A stretch of DNA of 64,000 bases from assembly GCA_030704425.1 (NCBI GenBank), contig JAPDHM010000001.1, positions 496,001 through 560,000 on the forward strand, in the 5' to 3' direction. How positions within the stretch are numbered: position 1 is the stretch's first letter; each line of letters opens with the position of its first letter. This stretch comes from Rhodobacteraceae bacterium IMCC1909. Lineage in GTDB: Bacteria > Pseudomonadota > Alphaproteobacteria > Rhodobacterales > Rhodobacteraceae. Below the pieces are notes generated by a model. It had not been told where the DNA came from, did no database searches, and saw only the letters and a program-made list of their open reading frames with translations. The translations under genes and the position numbers were made by a program. Shown piece by piece: positions 1-9,071 of the stretch.

Positions 1-261
1 AATGCGCGTCACCAAGATGACCCGCGGCCCTTGGACGAGGCCTGTAGCTGCCCGGCCTGCAGCAATTATTCGCGCGCCTATTTGCACCATGTGTTCCGCA
101 GTCAGGAGATTATCAGCTCCATGCTTCTGACCTGGCATAATCTGCATTATTTCCAAGAGATCATGCAGCAGGTGCGCGAGGCGATTGAGGTGGATGATTT
201 TACCGGATTTGAACGCCAGTTCCATGCAGAGCGGGCTTTGGGCGATATTGAGCCGGAGTAG
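1..261 (+). CDS. tgt: Queuine tRNA-ribosyltransferase, C-terminal end (partial)
   Basis: Only the last 86 residues are inside the window; the frame is open at base 1 and ends with TAG. Tgt swaps guanine 34 for queuine or its precursor in tRNAs for Asp, Asn, His and Tyr. The fragment carries the family's structural zinc site: a C-x-C-x2-C cluster (fragment residues 15, 17, 20) and a His at fragment residue 46 in LLTWHN. The Cys-to-His spacing of 31 matches the characterised bacterial enzyme. The stretch [15 protein letters not shown] is also typical of the Tgt C-terminus. The rest of the gene, including both catalytic aspartates, lies to the left. Confidence 0.93.
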   Translation, partial: NARHQDDPRPLDEACSCPACSNYSRAYLHHVFRSQEIISSMLLTWHNLHYFQEIMQQVREAIEVDDFTGFERQFHAERALGDIEPE

Positions 262-272
262 CCAAGGGGCGT

Positions 273-761
273 TCAGGGCGCCAATGTGATGCGCAGATTC
301 GCCGGATAGGCATAGCGGTCTTTGCTGCGGTCACGCAGGGAAATTGTGCCTGCAATGCGCGGCCCGCCGCTGCCCAATGTGAGCCGCAGCCCCTCGTTTT
401 TGGGAGCAGATTGATTGACGGCTTCGAGCGTAAAGCGGGCCGCAAGATTTGTGTCCGGCATGTGGCAATATCCATTGATTGGTGCAGGCGCGCCTTTATA
501 GATCGGCAGGCGCACCTGCGCCGGAGTCTGAAAGGCGGCCGATAGGTGCTGATCTGACGTGAAGATCTTACAGCGGGCGCCCGGCCGCTCTTGGCGATGG
601 CCCGCCACGAAGCTGCGGATCGTGATGACATCAAACCGCAACGGCTGGGTGGTGATCTTGGCACTCGGACTGCGGGCATCCGCGATGTAATCTGCAATGG
701 CCAACGGGGGGGCACAGCTGGCCAGTGCAGTGAGTAGCACAAGACTAAGGGCAAATCGCAT
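273..761 (-). CDS. Small predicted lipoprotein of unknown function
   Basis: A 162-residue protein converging on tgt. It begins with a short hydrophobic segment ending in a lipobox, ALASC, with the acylated Cys at residue 16, so it should be a lipoprotein facing the periplasm. The mature part holds two further cysteines, around residues 63 and 98, that could form a disulfide. No family is recognised and no function is proposed. The ATG is preceded by GAGAGG at a suitable distance. It is divergent from lon across about 275 bases. Confidence 0.6.
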   Translation of the reverse strand: MRFALSLVLLTALASCAPPLAIADYIADARSPSAKITTQPLRFDVITIRSFVAGHRQERPGARCKIFTSDQHLSAAFQTPAQVRLPIYKGAPAPINGYCHMPDTNLAARFTLEAVNQSAPKNEGLRLTLGSGGPRIAGTISLRDRSKDRYAYPANLRITLAP

Positions 762-934
762 TGTGACACCTCTCGAAAAGGGCTCATGTTATCGCGCGGC
801 GCCCGTGGCTGCAAATGAAATGCCTGGGGCGATGGGGGATTGGAGATTTTATATCGACTAAAGGCGCAATATTTAAACTTATTTAAACCTCATCGCTTGC
901 ACTTCTTAGATTGTGCAGGCAGTTTACATTGGGT

Positions 935-966
935 CTTGAAATTGAGGCAGTTGCGCCCCAGTTATA
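935..966 (+). promoter_or_regulatory. Sigma-32 (RpoH) type promoter of lon
   Basis: CTTGAAA at 935-941, a 14-base spacer, then CCCCAGTTAT starting at 956. This fits the heat-shock consensus CTTGAAA-N11-16-CCCCATnT in both elements. A housekeeping reading is poorer, because the nearest TATA-like box would need a spacer of about 21 bases. Transcription should begin near 973, leaving a leader of about 65 bases before the lon ATG. The call is by inspection only; the RpoH that would use it is encoded at 31949-32845. Confidence 0.7.
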
Positions 967-1037
967 TAGCAAGATTGGGGCCGGGTGAATTGCCTAATTG
1001 GGATTCGCTCTATGTCTGCCACAGATAAGGAACGAGA

Positions 1038-3446
1038 ATGACTTTGAATTTAGCCGATAGCTACCCTGTATTGCCGCTGCGCGACATCGTTGTGTTTCCG
1101 CATATGATCGTGCCTCTATTTGTTGGGCGCGATAGATCTGTGCGCGCGCTTGAGCAGGTGATGACGCAAGACAAGCAAATTTTGCTGTCCTCACAGCGCG
1201 ACCCCGCAGAGGATGATCCTTCTGAAGATGGGATTTTCCGAGTCGGTGTTTTGGCCAATGTCTTGCAGCTGTTAAAACTCCCTGATGGCACGGTTAAAGT
1301 TCTGGTCGAAGGCCGCGCCCGAGTTCAAATTGATCGCTTCATCGGCAATGAGTCTTATTTTGAAGCCGAGGCCAGCCTTTTGGAGGAGACGCAGGGCGAT
1401 GAGGACATGGTTGCAGCCTTGGTGCGTTCGGTCTCATCTGAGTTTGAGCTCTATGCCAAAGTTAAGAAAAACGTACCCGAGGAGGCGCTGGCGGCCATTG
1501 CCGAGACGCGCAATTCAAGCAAGTTGGCCGATCTGGCCTCTGGGCATCTTGGCGTTGAGGTTGAGCAAAAGCAGGAACTTTTGGAGCTGCTCTGCGTGGC
1601 GGAGCGTTTGGAGAAAGTCTACGGTTTGATGCAGGGCGAAATGTCCGTGCTGAAAGTTGAGAAAAAGATCAAGTCGCGGGTCAAAACTCAAATGGAGAAC
1701 ACCCAGCGCGAATATTATTTGAATGAGCAAATGAAAGCCATTCAAAGAGAACTGGGCGAGGGGGAAGAAGGCGAAGGCGAATTGGCCGAGCTGGAGGCCA
1801 AAATTGCACAAACGAAATTGTCCAAGGAAGCCTCTGACAAAGCCGCCGCTGAATTGAAAAAGCTCAAGAATATGTCCCCGATGTCAGCAGAAGCGACCGT
1901 CGTGCGCAATTATCTTGATTGGATGCTTTCTCTGCCCTGGGGTGTGCGCAGCCGGGTCAAGAAAGATCTTACTAAGGCACAGAAGACCCTAGATGATGAT
2001 CATTATGGTTTGGAGAAGGTCAAAGAGCGCATTGTTGAATATTTGGCCGTGCAACAGCGTTCGCGCAAATTAAAAGGGCCCATCATGTGTTTGGTGGGCC
2101 CTCCCGGCGTGGGCAAAACCTCGCTTGGAAAATCAGTTGCCAAAGCCACGGGGCGCGAATTTATTCGTATCTCTTTGGGCGGGGTGCGTGATGAAAGCGA
2201 AATTCGCGGTCACCGCCGGACTTACATTGGCTCGATGCCCGGTAAAATTATTCAGGCGTTGAAAAAGGCCAAAACCACCAATCCGCTGATCCTGCTGGAT
2301 GAGATCGACAAAATGGGTCAGGATTTTCGGGGCGACCCAGCCTCTGCGATGTTGGAGGTGTTGGATCCAGAGCAGAACGCAACCTTCGTGGATCATTATC
2401 TGGAAGTGGAATATGATCTGTCTGACGTGATGTTCCTGACCACATCCAACAGCTATAACATGCCTGGCCCCTTGCTGGACCGCATGGAAATCATTCCCCT
2501 GGCGGGCTACACTGAAGAGGAAAAGGCTGAGATTGCGCATCGTCATTTGATCCCGAAGCAGGTGAAAAACCACGGGCTGAAGGCCTCTGAATTTTCTTTG
2601 GAGCCTGAGGCGTTGCAAGAAATGATCCGCACCTATACCCGCGAGGCGGGGGTGCGGAATTTGGAACGTGAGATCGGCAAATTGGCCCGCAAAGTAGTCA
2701 CCAAGATCGTTAAGAAAGAGGTTGAGAGCGTCAATATTTCGGTCGAAAACCTGGATGACTACCTCGGTGTTAAGAAATATCGCTATGGTTTAGCTGAAGA
2801 CGATCACCAGGTGGGGGTTGTGACGGGTCTGGCCTATACCAGCGTGGGCGGCGATCTGCTGCATATCGAAGCGCTGCGCTTGCCGGGCAAGGGCCGGATG
2901 AAGACCACGGGGACTTTGGGCGATGTGATGAAAGAGAGCATCGATGCGGCGAGCTCCTATGTGCGGTCCATTTCACCCGAGATTGGGGTCAAGCCACCCC
3001 GGTTTGACAATATGGATATCCATGTGCACGTGCCCGAAGGGGCGACGCCCAAGGATGGCCCGTCGGCGGGTCTGGCGATGGTGACATCGATTGTCTCTGT
3101 GTTGACCGGCATTTCTGTGCGCAAGGATATCGCCATGACCGGCGAGGTGACATTGCGCGGCAATGCCCTGCCGATTGGTGGGTTGAAAGAAAAGCTTTTG
3201 GCGGCTCTGCGCGGCGGAATCAAAACCGTGCTCATTCCAGCCGAGAATGAGAAAGACTTGCGTGATTTGCCCAAAAGCGTCACGGATGGGTTGGAGATCA
3301 TTCCCGTCAGCCATGTGTCAGAGGTATTGAAACATGCGTTGATATCTTCGCCCGAGCCGATTGATTGGGATGAGGCGGCAGAGGATGCAGCCGCGGCCGC
3401 CCTTGCGGCAGAGCGTGGCAGCGCCGCTGGCCTCACTGCTCATTGA
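1038..3446 (+). CDS. lon: ATP-dependent protease Lon
   Basis: An 802-residue cytoplasmic AAA+ serine protease that degrades misfolded and selected regulatory proteins. The order is standard: an N-terminal substrate-binding domain (about 1-205), a helical linker, an AAA+ module with Walker A GPPGVGKTS near residue 354 and Walker B LILLDEIDKM, then the protease domain. The catalytic dyad is Ser676 in DGPSAG and Lys719 in GGLKEK; the 43-residue separation equals that of E. coli S679/K722. The ATG follows AAGGAACGAG. Expression is probably heat-inducible from the sigma-32-type promoter at 935-966. Confidence 0.98.
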   Translation: MTLNLADSYPVLPLRDIVVFPHMIVPLFVGRDRSVRALEQVMTQDKQILLSSQRDPAEDDPSEDGIFRVGVLANVLQLLKLPDGTVKVLVEGRARVQIDRFIGNESYFEAEASLLEETQGDEDMVAALVRSVSSEFELYAKVKKNVPEEALAAIAETRNSSKLADLASGHLGVEVEQKQELLELLCVAERLEKVYGLMQGEMSVLKVEKKIKSRVKTQMENTQREYYLNEQMKAIQRELGEGEEGEGELAELEAKIAQTKLSKEASDKAAAELKKLKNMSPMSAEATVVRNYLDWMLSLPWGVRSRVKKDLTKAQKTLDDDHYGLEKVKERIVEYLAVQQRSRKLKGPIMCLVGPPGVGKTSLGKSVAKATGREFIRISLGGVRDESEIRGHRRTYIGSMPGKIIQALKKAKTTNPLILLDEIDKMGQDFRGDPASAMLEVLDPEQNATFVDHYLEVEYDLSDVMFLTTSNSYNMPGPLLDRMEIIPLAGYTEEEKAEIAHRHLIPKQVKNHGLKASEFSLEPEALQEMIRTYTREAGVRNLEREIGKLARKVVTKIVKKEVESVNISVENLDDYLGVKKYRYGLAEDDHQVGVVTGLAYTSVGGDLLHIEALRLPGKGRMKTTGTLGDVMKESIDAASSYVRSISPEIGVKPPRFDNMDIHVHVPEGATPKDGPSAGLAMVTSIVSVLTGISVRKDIAMTGEVTLRGNALPIGGLKEKLLAALRGGIKTVLIPAENEKDLRDLPKSVTDGLEIIPVSHVSEVLKHALISSPEPIDWDEAAEDAAAAALAAERGSAAGLTAH

Positions 3447-3534
3447 GTAACCTGCGAAGGCGCTTTAGCGGAAGAGCTGGAGCGCCTTGGACCTCACCTA
3501 TTCCGTGCGGAATATGCGCGGCGGTGGGCGCCCT

Positions 3535-4125
3535 ATGAGTGCCGCGGCGATCATCGCTTTCTGTCCTGAAGTGCTGGTGCTGCGCCATGGGCAAACGGAG
3601 TGGAATGCCGAAGGTCGCCTGCAGGGTCATCTCGACAGCCCTTTAACCGAAAAAGGCCTGCGCCAGGCCCAGCGGCAGAATGAAATTTTGCAGCCCTATG
3701 ATTTGACGGGTTTTCGATTTATCTCCAGTCCCCAGGGGCGCGCGCACATGACGGCGCAAATTGCTCTGGCGGGTCTTGCGGCGGAGATCGAAACCTCAAC
3801 GGAGTTGATGGAAATCGGCATGGGGGCTTGGGCCGGAACCACCCGCGCTGAGATTGCAGCCGAACGAAAGTGCAGCCTTCATGACCTCGGGCAAACGCAG
3901 TTTTATGACTGGGCCCCCGGTGGGGAAGGCACTGCGCGGCTTTACGACCGCTGCGCCGCATTCTTGGCCCAGCTTACTGGGCCGGCGGTTTTGGTCACCC
4001 ACGGGATGACGTCGCTGTGTTTGCGGCTATGCGCGCTTGGCTGGGGGCTTGATCTCTTGGAGGATTTGCCGAGCGGGCAGGGGGTGATTTACCGGGTCAA
4101 AGCCGGCCACCATGACGAGTTATAA
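3535..4125 (+). CDS. Histidine phosphatase family protein (phosphoglycerate mutase-like)
   Basis: A 196-residue member of the branch 1 histidine phosphatase superfamily. The N-terminal motif VLRHGQTEWN carries the His that would form the phosphohistidine, with the usual Arg just before it. The second active-site His is in VTHGMT near residue 159. A Glu near residue 87 (TELMEIGMG) could be the proton donor. The fold covers phosphatases and mutases, so the substrate is not known. I start at the ATG at 3535, which places the RHG motif about 16 residues in; a TTG at 3487 and an ATG at 3514 would add residues unlike the family. Confidence 0.85.
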   Translation: MSAAAIIAFCPEVLVLRHGQTEWNAEGRLQGHLDSPLTEKGLRQAQRQNEILQPYDLTGFRFISSPQGRAHMTAQIALAGLAAEIETSTELMEIGMGAWAGTTRAEIAAERKCSLHDLGQTQFYDWAPGGEGTARLYDRCAAFLAQLTGPAVLVTHGMTSLCLRLCALGWGLDLLEDLPSGQGVIYRVKAGHHDEL

Positions 4126-4142
4126 AAAACTGAAAAAATCGC

Positions 4143-4171
4143 TTGCCCCCCAGGCTTGCGCGATCTATATC
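4143..4171 (+). promoter_or_regulatory. Housekeeping promoter of tRNA-Val
   Basis: TTGCCC at 4143-4148 and TATATC at 4166-4171 are separated by 17 bases. This places the start point near 4178, just ahead of the mature 5' end at 4181. Confidence 0.55.
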
Positions 4172-4180
4172 GCGGCTATC

Positions 4181-4256
<76 letters not shown>

Positions 4257-4353
4257 TATAATCACCCGTCACATCACCTAAATGACAGATAAAACTGATC
4301 GAGCTGGACGTGCGCTATTTACCTGTAGAAAAGACATCTTTATTCTCATCAAG

Positions 4354-4399
4354 AATCCAAGCGAGATTTTGTCCGAAATCCACGCGAGATTTTGTCCGA
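4354..4399. repeat. 23-base tandem direct repeat, two copies
   Basis: Copies at 4354-4376 and 4377-4399 abut and differ at one base (AATCCA followed by A or C, then GCGAGATTTTGTCCGA). They lie in the 219-base gap between tRNA-Val and the PCMT-like gene, about 76 bases before its start. They could be a paired regulator site or debris from an insertion beside the tRNA. Nothing else is recognised in the gap. Confidence 0.85.
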
Positions 4400-4475
4400 T
4401 GGTTGTTCTTGTCGTTGCAGGGCAATGGCTCATGTGGGATAACCGCGAGACTCTTTGACGACAGGAATACCTGAC

Positions 4476-5129
4476 ATGACTGACTTTTTGACTCGCCGGA
4501 CAACGATGGTTGATACGCAGATTAGACCGGCGGATGTGACGAAATTTCCCATTATTGACGCCATGCTTCAGGTGCGGCGCGAGGTCTTTGTGCCCGATCA
4601 CCTACGCGAAACAGCCTATGCGGATGCGATTTTGGATTTGGGCCATGGCCGCATGATACTTGAGCCGCGCACCTTTGCCAAAATGCTCGACGCCGTGGAT
4701 ATTCAAGGCAATGAGTTGGTTTTGGATCTCGGTTGCGGTCTTGGCTATTCCTCTGCTGTGATTGGAAAATTCTCGGAAGCTATCGTTTCTATTGAAGAAA
4801 ATGAAATTATGGCCGCTGAGGCGGAGGCGAATTTGGCCGCTGAGGGCTGTTTGAATGTCGCGGTCGTGCAGGGTATTTTGACCCAAGGCGCCGCGCAACA
4901 CGCTCCTTTTGACGTGATTGTCGTACAAGGGGCGGTCGAGCACATACCAGAACCCCTGATCGCGCAATTGGCTGAAGGGGGACGCATTGTTGCGGTCTTT
5001 AGCCAAAAAGGCCAGGGTGTGGTTCGAGTGGGATATAAGACCGATGGCCAGATGTCGTGGCGTTTTGCTTGTAATGCCTTTGCGCCCGTCTTGAATGGAT
5101 TTGTGACAGAGCGGAGTTTTGCGCTTTAG
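4476..5129 (+). CDS. Protein-L-isoaspartate O-methyltransferase family protein
   Basis: A 217-residue SAM-dependent methyltransferase of the PCMT family, which repairs isoaspartyl residues in aged proteins. Motif I, VLDLGCGLGYSSAVI (about residues 86-100), binds SAM, and FDVIVVQGAVEHIPE fits the post-motif region. The N-terminal part (MVDTQIRP, RREVFVP) matches the short alphaproteobacterial members that often sit before a tolC gene, as here. The active Thr/Ser region of canonical Pcm is not obvious, so repair activity is inferred only. The ATG at 4476 follows CAGGAATACCTGAC; it is separated from the TolC-like gene by 35 bases. Confidence 0.8.
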   Translation: MTDFLTRRTTMVDTQIRPADVTKFPIIDAMLQVRREVFVPDHLRETAYADAILDLGHGRMILEPRTFAKMLDAVDIQGNELVLDLGCGLGYSSAVIGKFSEAIVSIEENEIMAAEAEANLAAEGCLNVAVVQGILTQGAAQHAPFDVIVVQGAVEHIPEPLIAQLAEGGRIVAVFSQKGQGVVRVGYKTDGQMSWRFACNAFAPVLNGFVTERSFAL

Positions 5130-5164
5130 AAATTTAAATGATTCTTTTGCCTAGGGGGGCACAA

Positions 5165-6529
5165 ATGTTTGGACGAAAATTCACTGAATTCAGCTGTGCG
5201 GCCATTTTGATTTTGGCTACACCCAACTTGACTGCGGCCGAAAGCCTGCGGGACAGCCTGCGCAATGCCTATCAAAACAGCGGTCTATTGGTGCAAAATC
5301 GCGCCTTGTTACGCGCTGCGGATGAAAAGGTTGCTGGCGCTGTAGCCGCTTTGCGTCCGGTCATCAGCTGGAGCTCAAGATTTTCTCACAGTTACAATGA
5401 CGTGGCCAATAGCGACAGTGTGACCACAAGTCTGAACGCCAAATGGCTGCTCTATGATTTTGGCAGTTCTCATTTGCAGACCGAAGCGCTGGAAAAAACT
5501 GTTTTGGCGACCCGGGAATCATTGGTGTCGATTGAGCAAAATGTGCTTTTGCGGGCTGTGACGGCGCATATGAATTACCGTCGGTCGGTGGAATTTGTGT
5601 CACTGCGATCGGCCAATGTGGAATTGATTGAACAAGAATTGCGCGCCGCTCAAGATCGGTTCGAAGTGGGCGAGGTCACCCGAACCGATGTGGCATTGGC
5701 GGAGGCGCGTTTGGCAAGTGCGCGCGCGGCGCTTGCGGGGGCTCAAGGCGATTTGGCGAAGGCCGCAGCGGAATATCATGCGGTTGTGGGCCGCAAGCCC
5801 GATGATCTTGTAACCCCCTCTAGCCTGCCCAAATTGCCAAAAGACGCGTCTGCGGCCATTGCCACCGCCCGGGCCCATCACCCGAACCTCAAACGCGTAC
5901 AATATGAGGTGGCGGCGGCTGAGCTTGCGTTAAAGGCCGCGCAGCAGGCTTATCGTCCAAAGTTTGAAGCGGGTGCAGGGCTCTCTAACGTGGACCTCGA
6001 CGGCTCTTTGACACGCAACCTGAGTTTGACTGTAAGTGGACCAGTTTACAGCGGTGGCGCCATTGCCTCGGCCAGCCGTGCCGCGATGGCACAACGAGAC
6101 GCAAAGCGGGCTGGGCTGCATGTTGCGAGGCTTGCGGTCGAGCAGGAGGTGCGCAACGCCTTTGTTGTGCTAGAGGTGGCGCGGGCCAAGGGCACGGCGA
6201 CGGATCGGCAAATCGAAGCGGCCAGCGTGGCCTTTCGCGGTGTGCGCGAAGAGGCCTCTTTAGGAGCACGGACAACTTTGGACGTGCTAAATGCTGAGCA
6301 AGAGCTGCTGGATGCGCGCGTGAGCCGCATTTCAACACGAATAGATGAACAGATTGCGAGTTATAGCCTGCTCGCCGCAATGGGAAAATTAACGGCAACA
6401 GAGCTTGATCTCGGGGTGAAAACTTATGACCCGTCGGAATATTACAATCTGGTAAAATCGGCACCGCGAGCCAAAAGCAAGCAGGGCGCGGCGTTGGATC
6501 GCGTGCTGCAAGGCCTGGCTGGAAATTGA
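5165..6529 (+). CDS. tolC: TolC-family outer membrane efflux protein
   Basis: A 454-residue outer membrane channel for type I secretion or multidrug efflux. A signal peptide ends near residue 24 (PNLTAAES). The mature protein shows the two-fold repeat typical of TolC, with long Ala-rich helical stretches and the characteristic phrases VGEVTRTDVALAEARLASAR and LGARTTLDVLNAEQELLDAR. The start is the ATG at 5165, because AGGGGGG lies five bases upstream; an ATG at 5138 would add nine charged residues before the signal. No inner membrane pump is adjacent, so the partner system is unknown. Confidence 0.92.
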   Translation: MFGRKFTEFSCAAILILATPNLTAAESLRDSLRNAYQNSGLLVQNRALLRAADEKVAGAVAALRPVISWSSRFSHSYNDVANSDSVTTSLNAKWLLYDFGSSHLQTEALEKTVLATRESLVSIEQNVLLRAVTAHMNYRRSVEFVSLRSANVELIEQELRAAQDRFEVGEVTRTDVALAEARLASARAALAGAQGDLAKAAAEYHAVVGRKPDDLVTPSSLPKLPKDASAAIATARAHHPNLKRVQYEVAAAELALKAAQQAYRPKFEAGAGLSNVDLDGSLTRNLSLTVSGPVYSGGAIASASRAAMAQRDAKRAGLHVARLAVEQEVRNAFVVLEVARAKGTATDRQIEAASVAFRGVREEASLGARTTLDVLNAEQELLDARVSRISTRIDEQIASYSLLAAMGKLTATELDLGVKTYDPSEYYNLVKSAPRAKSKQGAALDRVLQGLAGN

Positions 6530-6579
6530 AAAGGGCTGCTGCGCCTGTTATGGGCAAGCCCTGGTGAACAGGAGGTGCT

Positions 6580-6927
6580 GTGACCCGTAAGGACGACTAT
6601 CCTAAGCCAGACGCTTTGGTTCTATCCGTGCGCAGGTTAATTTCGGATGCCGCTGTCCCGGATGAGGGCTCTGGGGTGGTCGCCCCTTTGGTGTTGCGAG
6701 CCAGCCAGCGGGTGGTGACGGCGTCCTTGGAGCCTATGGTGCTGACACGCGCTGATGGTGCAAGCGCGGATCAAGCGGAGAAAGAGCCGCCCAAACCCGC
6801 TGCGCCACTGTCACATGACCCCGAATATTTGGAGGTCATTGCCAACCTTCGCCGCGCCCTGGCCGGTCCGATGCGCGACGAATTGTCGAGCGCTGTTCGA
6901 ACTATGATTGATGATCGTGATCCCTGA
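6580..6927 (+). CDS. Hypothetical protein downstream of tolC
   Basis: A 115-residue protein starting at GTG 6580 with GGAGG five bases upstream. It has no signal peptide or membrane segment. The middle (about 60-80) is rich in Pro, Glu and Ala and probably disordered; the C-terminus (HDPEYLEVIANLRRALAG) looks helical. I recall small genes in this position after tolC in related bacteria, but no function is known. It is probably cotranscribed with tolC. Confidence 0.6.
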   Translation: MTRKDDYPKPDALVLSVRRLISDAAVPDEGSGVVAPLVLRASQRVVTASLEPMVLTRADGASADQAEKEPPKPAAPLSHDPEYLEVIANLRRALAGPMRDELSSAVRTMIDDRDP

Positions 6928-6960
6928 CATTGGCTTAAACCGCGTCACGCGCTGCGGCGC

Positions 6961-8418
6961 CTAAGGCGCGATGGGTCTTGCTAAAGCGATCAAAGCATCG
7001 ACATTCAGATGCTGCTCTATAAAAGCGGCAAGTCGATCCAAAGTGTCCTCCACAGCCGCATCATATGAGGTGAGCTGCGATTGGGTGCCGAGCATGGTCA
7101 AGACCTCTGATCGAAAGCCATTAGAGGCAAAAAGACCGTGCAAATAACAGCCGCGCACCTGACCATCAGCAGAAATCGCTCCCTCATGCCGATTTGCGAG
7201 CTTGAGCCATGGGTTTTGGCAATCTGCTCCGCTGCTCTGGCCGAGGTGAATCTCATAGCCGCTCACGGGTGTGTTGGTTTCGGCGCTATGCGCTTCGGTC
7301 AAGGATAGGTTTTTCTTGGGACTCATTGTGGTTTCAATATTCAAATAGCCCAACCCATCGATTGAGCGCGGCGCGCCTTCTATACCGTCTGGGTCATGTA
7401 CTTTGCGCCCCAGCATTTGATAACCACCACAAATGCCGATGATTTGACCGCCGCGACGGTGATGCGCCTGCAGATCAATATCCCAGCCATTGGCACGGAA
7501 GTTTTCTAGATCACTGATGGTGGATTTGCTGCCGGGCAGGATCACGAGTGATGCGTCACCCGGTAATGGCTGACCCTGTTCAATGATTTCGACGGTCACA
7601 TTGGGCTCGGAAACCAATGGGTTGAGATCATCGAAATTGGAGATACGCGCTAAACGCGGCACAGCGATTTTGATCGCGCCACCGGCCCGTGTTGCAATAT
7701 CCATCACATCTTCGGCCGGCAGTTTCCAGGCCTCGGCAAACCATGGTAATACGCCGAGTGACGCCCATCCGGTATCCTCGGCAATGGCGGTCATGCCCTC
7801 ATCAAAGAGTGACACATCCCCTCGAAACTTATTGATTGCAAAACCCGTGATCCTGTCGCGATCTTGGGTCGACAGAACCGCATGGGTTCCGACCATTTGT
7901 GCAATCACCCCACCACGGTCAATGTCACCAATCAAGATCACTGGAACATCGGCGGCCTCTGCGAAACCCATATTGGCAATATCCCCGGAGCGCAGGTTGA
8001 TTTCAGCCGGGCTTCCGGCACCCTCTATGACGACAAAATCTGCGCTTTTGGCCAGGCGGTGAAAAGAGTCGAGCACCCGTGGCAATAAAGTGGGTTTGAG
8101 TGCTGCATAGTCTCGGGCTTTAACAGTGGTGAGCCTTTGGCCTTGAACCACCACCTGCGCCCCAATCTCGGACTCGGGTTTTAACAGCACCGGGTTCATA
8201 TCGACGATGGCGGGCCGTCCGCAGGCAAGGGCTTGCAGCGCCTGCGCGCGGCCAATCTCGCCACCGTCAACGGTGACAGCGGCGTTGTTCGACATATTTT
8301 GCGGCTTGAACGGCGCCGGGTGATGGCCGCGCTTGACCAAGGCGCGACAGATCCCTGCCACTAAGATGGATTTTCCGACATTAGATCCGGCGCCCTGTAT
8401 CATAATCGCTTTGGTCAT
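6961..8418 (-). CDS. cobQ: Cobyric acid synthase
   Basis: A 485-residue glutamine-dependent amidotransferase that amidates four carboxyl groups (b, d, e, g) of adenosylcobyrinic acid a,c-diamide in vitamin B12 synthesis. The N-terminal P-loop domain has GAGSNVGKS and the family sequence PFKPQNMSNNA. The C-terminal glutaminase domain has the nucleophile Cys in GICGGYQML and a His near the end in YLHGLF. Length and domain order are normal. No cobalamin riboswitch was recognised upstream. cobS and cobT lie separately at 43-45 kb. Confidence 0.97.
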   Translation of the reverse strand: MTKAIMIQGAGSNVGKSILVAGICRALVKRGHHPAPFKPQNMSNNAAVTVDGGEIGRAQALQALACGRPAIVDMNPVLLKPESEIGAQVVVQGQRLTTVKARDYAALKPTLLPRVLDSFHRLAKSADFVVIEGAGSPAEINLRSGDIANMGFAEAADVPVILIGDIDRGGVIAQMVGTHAVLSTQDRDRITGFAINKFRGDVSLFDEGMTAIAEDTGWASLGVLPWFAEAWKLPAEDVMDIATRAGGAIKIAVPRLARISNFDDLNPLVSEPNVTVEIIEQGQPLPGDASLVILPGSKSTISDLENFRANGWDIDLQAHHRRGGQIIGICGGYQMLGRKVHDPDGIEGAPRSIDGLGYLNIETTMSPKKNLSLTEAHSAETNTPVSGYEIHLGQSSGADCQNPWLKLANRHEGAISADGQVRGCYLHGLFASNGFRSEVLTMLGTQSQLTSYDAAVEDTLDRLAAFIEQHLNVDALIALARPIAP

Positions 8419-8566
8419 ACGGCTCTCCCTGGGGCCTGAGCATGTTCGGCCAAAATGGATACTGCTTTGGCGGTTCTAACATGCTCTAAGCATAGGCAGT
8501 GGTTTGAGCATGGGCCAATTAAATGCGGCATTTTTTACCTTTTTCGGCACTATGATCGCCGAAACG

Positions 8567-8590
8567 CAAAACGCGCCCATGTGGGCGCGT
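8567..8590 (-). terminator. Intrinsic terminator of the DUF6280-like gene
   Basis: ACGCGCCCA (8571-8579) pairs with TGGGCGCGT (8582-8590). On the minus strand the GC-rich hairpin runs directly into TTTT (8567-8570). It begins about 25 bases beyond the stop codon at 8616. Confidence 0.7.
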
Positions 8591-8615
8591 TGGCGGTCAA
8601 AACCCTTGAGTGGTT

Positions 8616-8927
8616 TTATGCAGCTTCTGCCTGCTGGCGGCGCTCGCTCTCTTCGCGGCTAAGAGCCACGGAGGTGCGGATGCCTTTTCCAACGAAATCC
8701 ATGAGGCCGGAGACCACACGTTCGTTGGGATCAATGCCGGCGCAGGAGAGCACTTCGCGCCCATCGCGAGAGCGGGCCCAACGTGCAATTTGCTCAGGTC
8801 CGTTGCCATATTTCTTATCGTCCGCAATCGCGTCATCTAATGCAGCCAAGACGACGGCAGCAAAGAGTTTGCGGGCACGGTTGCCCTGTTCGTTGTTAAA
8901 GGCGTTTCCGTCGACGAAATCTTTCAT
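8616..8927 (-). CDS. DUF6280-like small cytosolic protein
   Basis: A 103-residue protein that I recall as the DUF6280 family, conserved among Rhodobacterales with no known function. It is soluble and mostly helical, with the conserved-looking stretches NRARKLFAAVVLAALDDAI and WARSRDGREVLSCAGIDP. AAAAGGACACGAG precedes the ATG. It is a single-gene unit, closed by the terminator at 8567-8590 and divergent from efp. Confidence 0.7.
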   Translation of the reverse strand: MKDFVDGNAFNNEQGNRARKLFAAVVLAALDDAIADDKKYGNGPEQIARWARSRDGREVLSCAGIDPNERVVSGLMDFVGKGIRTSVALSREESERRQQAEAA

Positions 8928-9071
8928 CTCGTGTCCTTTTAATTCTTACTCTTGAACTTTTCGATCTGCGTTCCTTATGCAGCATCGAAAACGATTCGGG
9001 TGGTCTCTTTCGGAATGTCTGCCATGCGTTGAGTGCATAGCTTAACTTCCAACCGCGGGCTCAGTGGTGGC

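Noticed and set aside
200-814. A 204-residue minus-strand frame covering the lipoprotein gene
   Set aside because: Arg/Pro/Ser-rich composition typical of an out-of-frame shadow; the overlapping frame at 273-761 has a lipobox and a ribosome site.
3457-3488. Inverted repeat AAGGCGCT/AGCGCCTT after lon as a terminator
   Set aside because: The loop is 16 bases and no T-run follows on the plus strand; it is too weak to call a terminator.
8419-8566. Cobalamin riboswitch upstream of cobQ
   Set aside because: A CCACTG element occurs on the minus strand, but the B12 box and the surrounding long structured leader were not recognisable.
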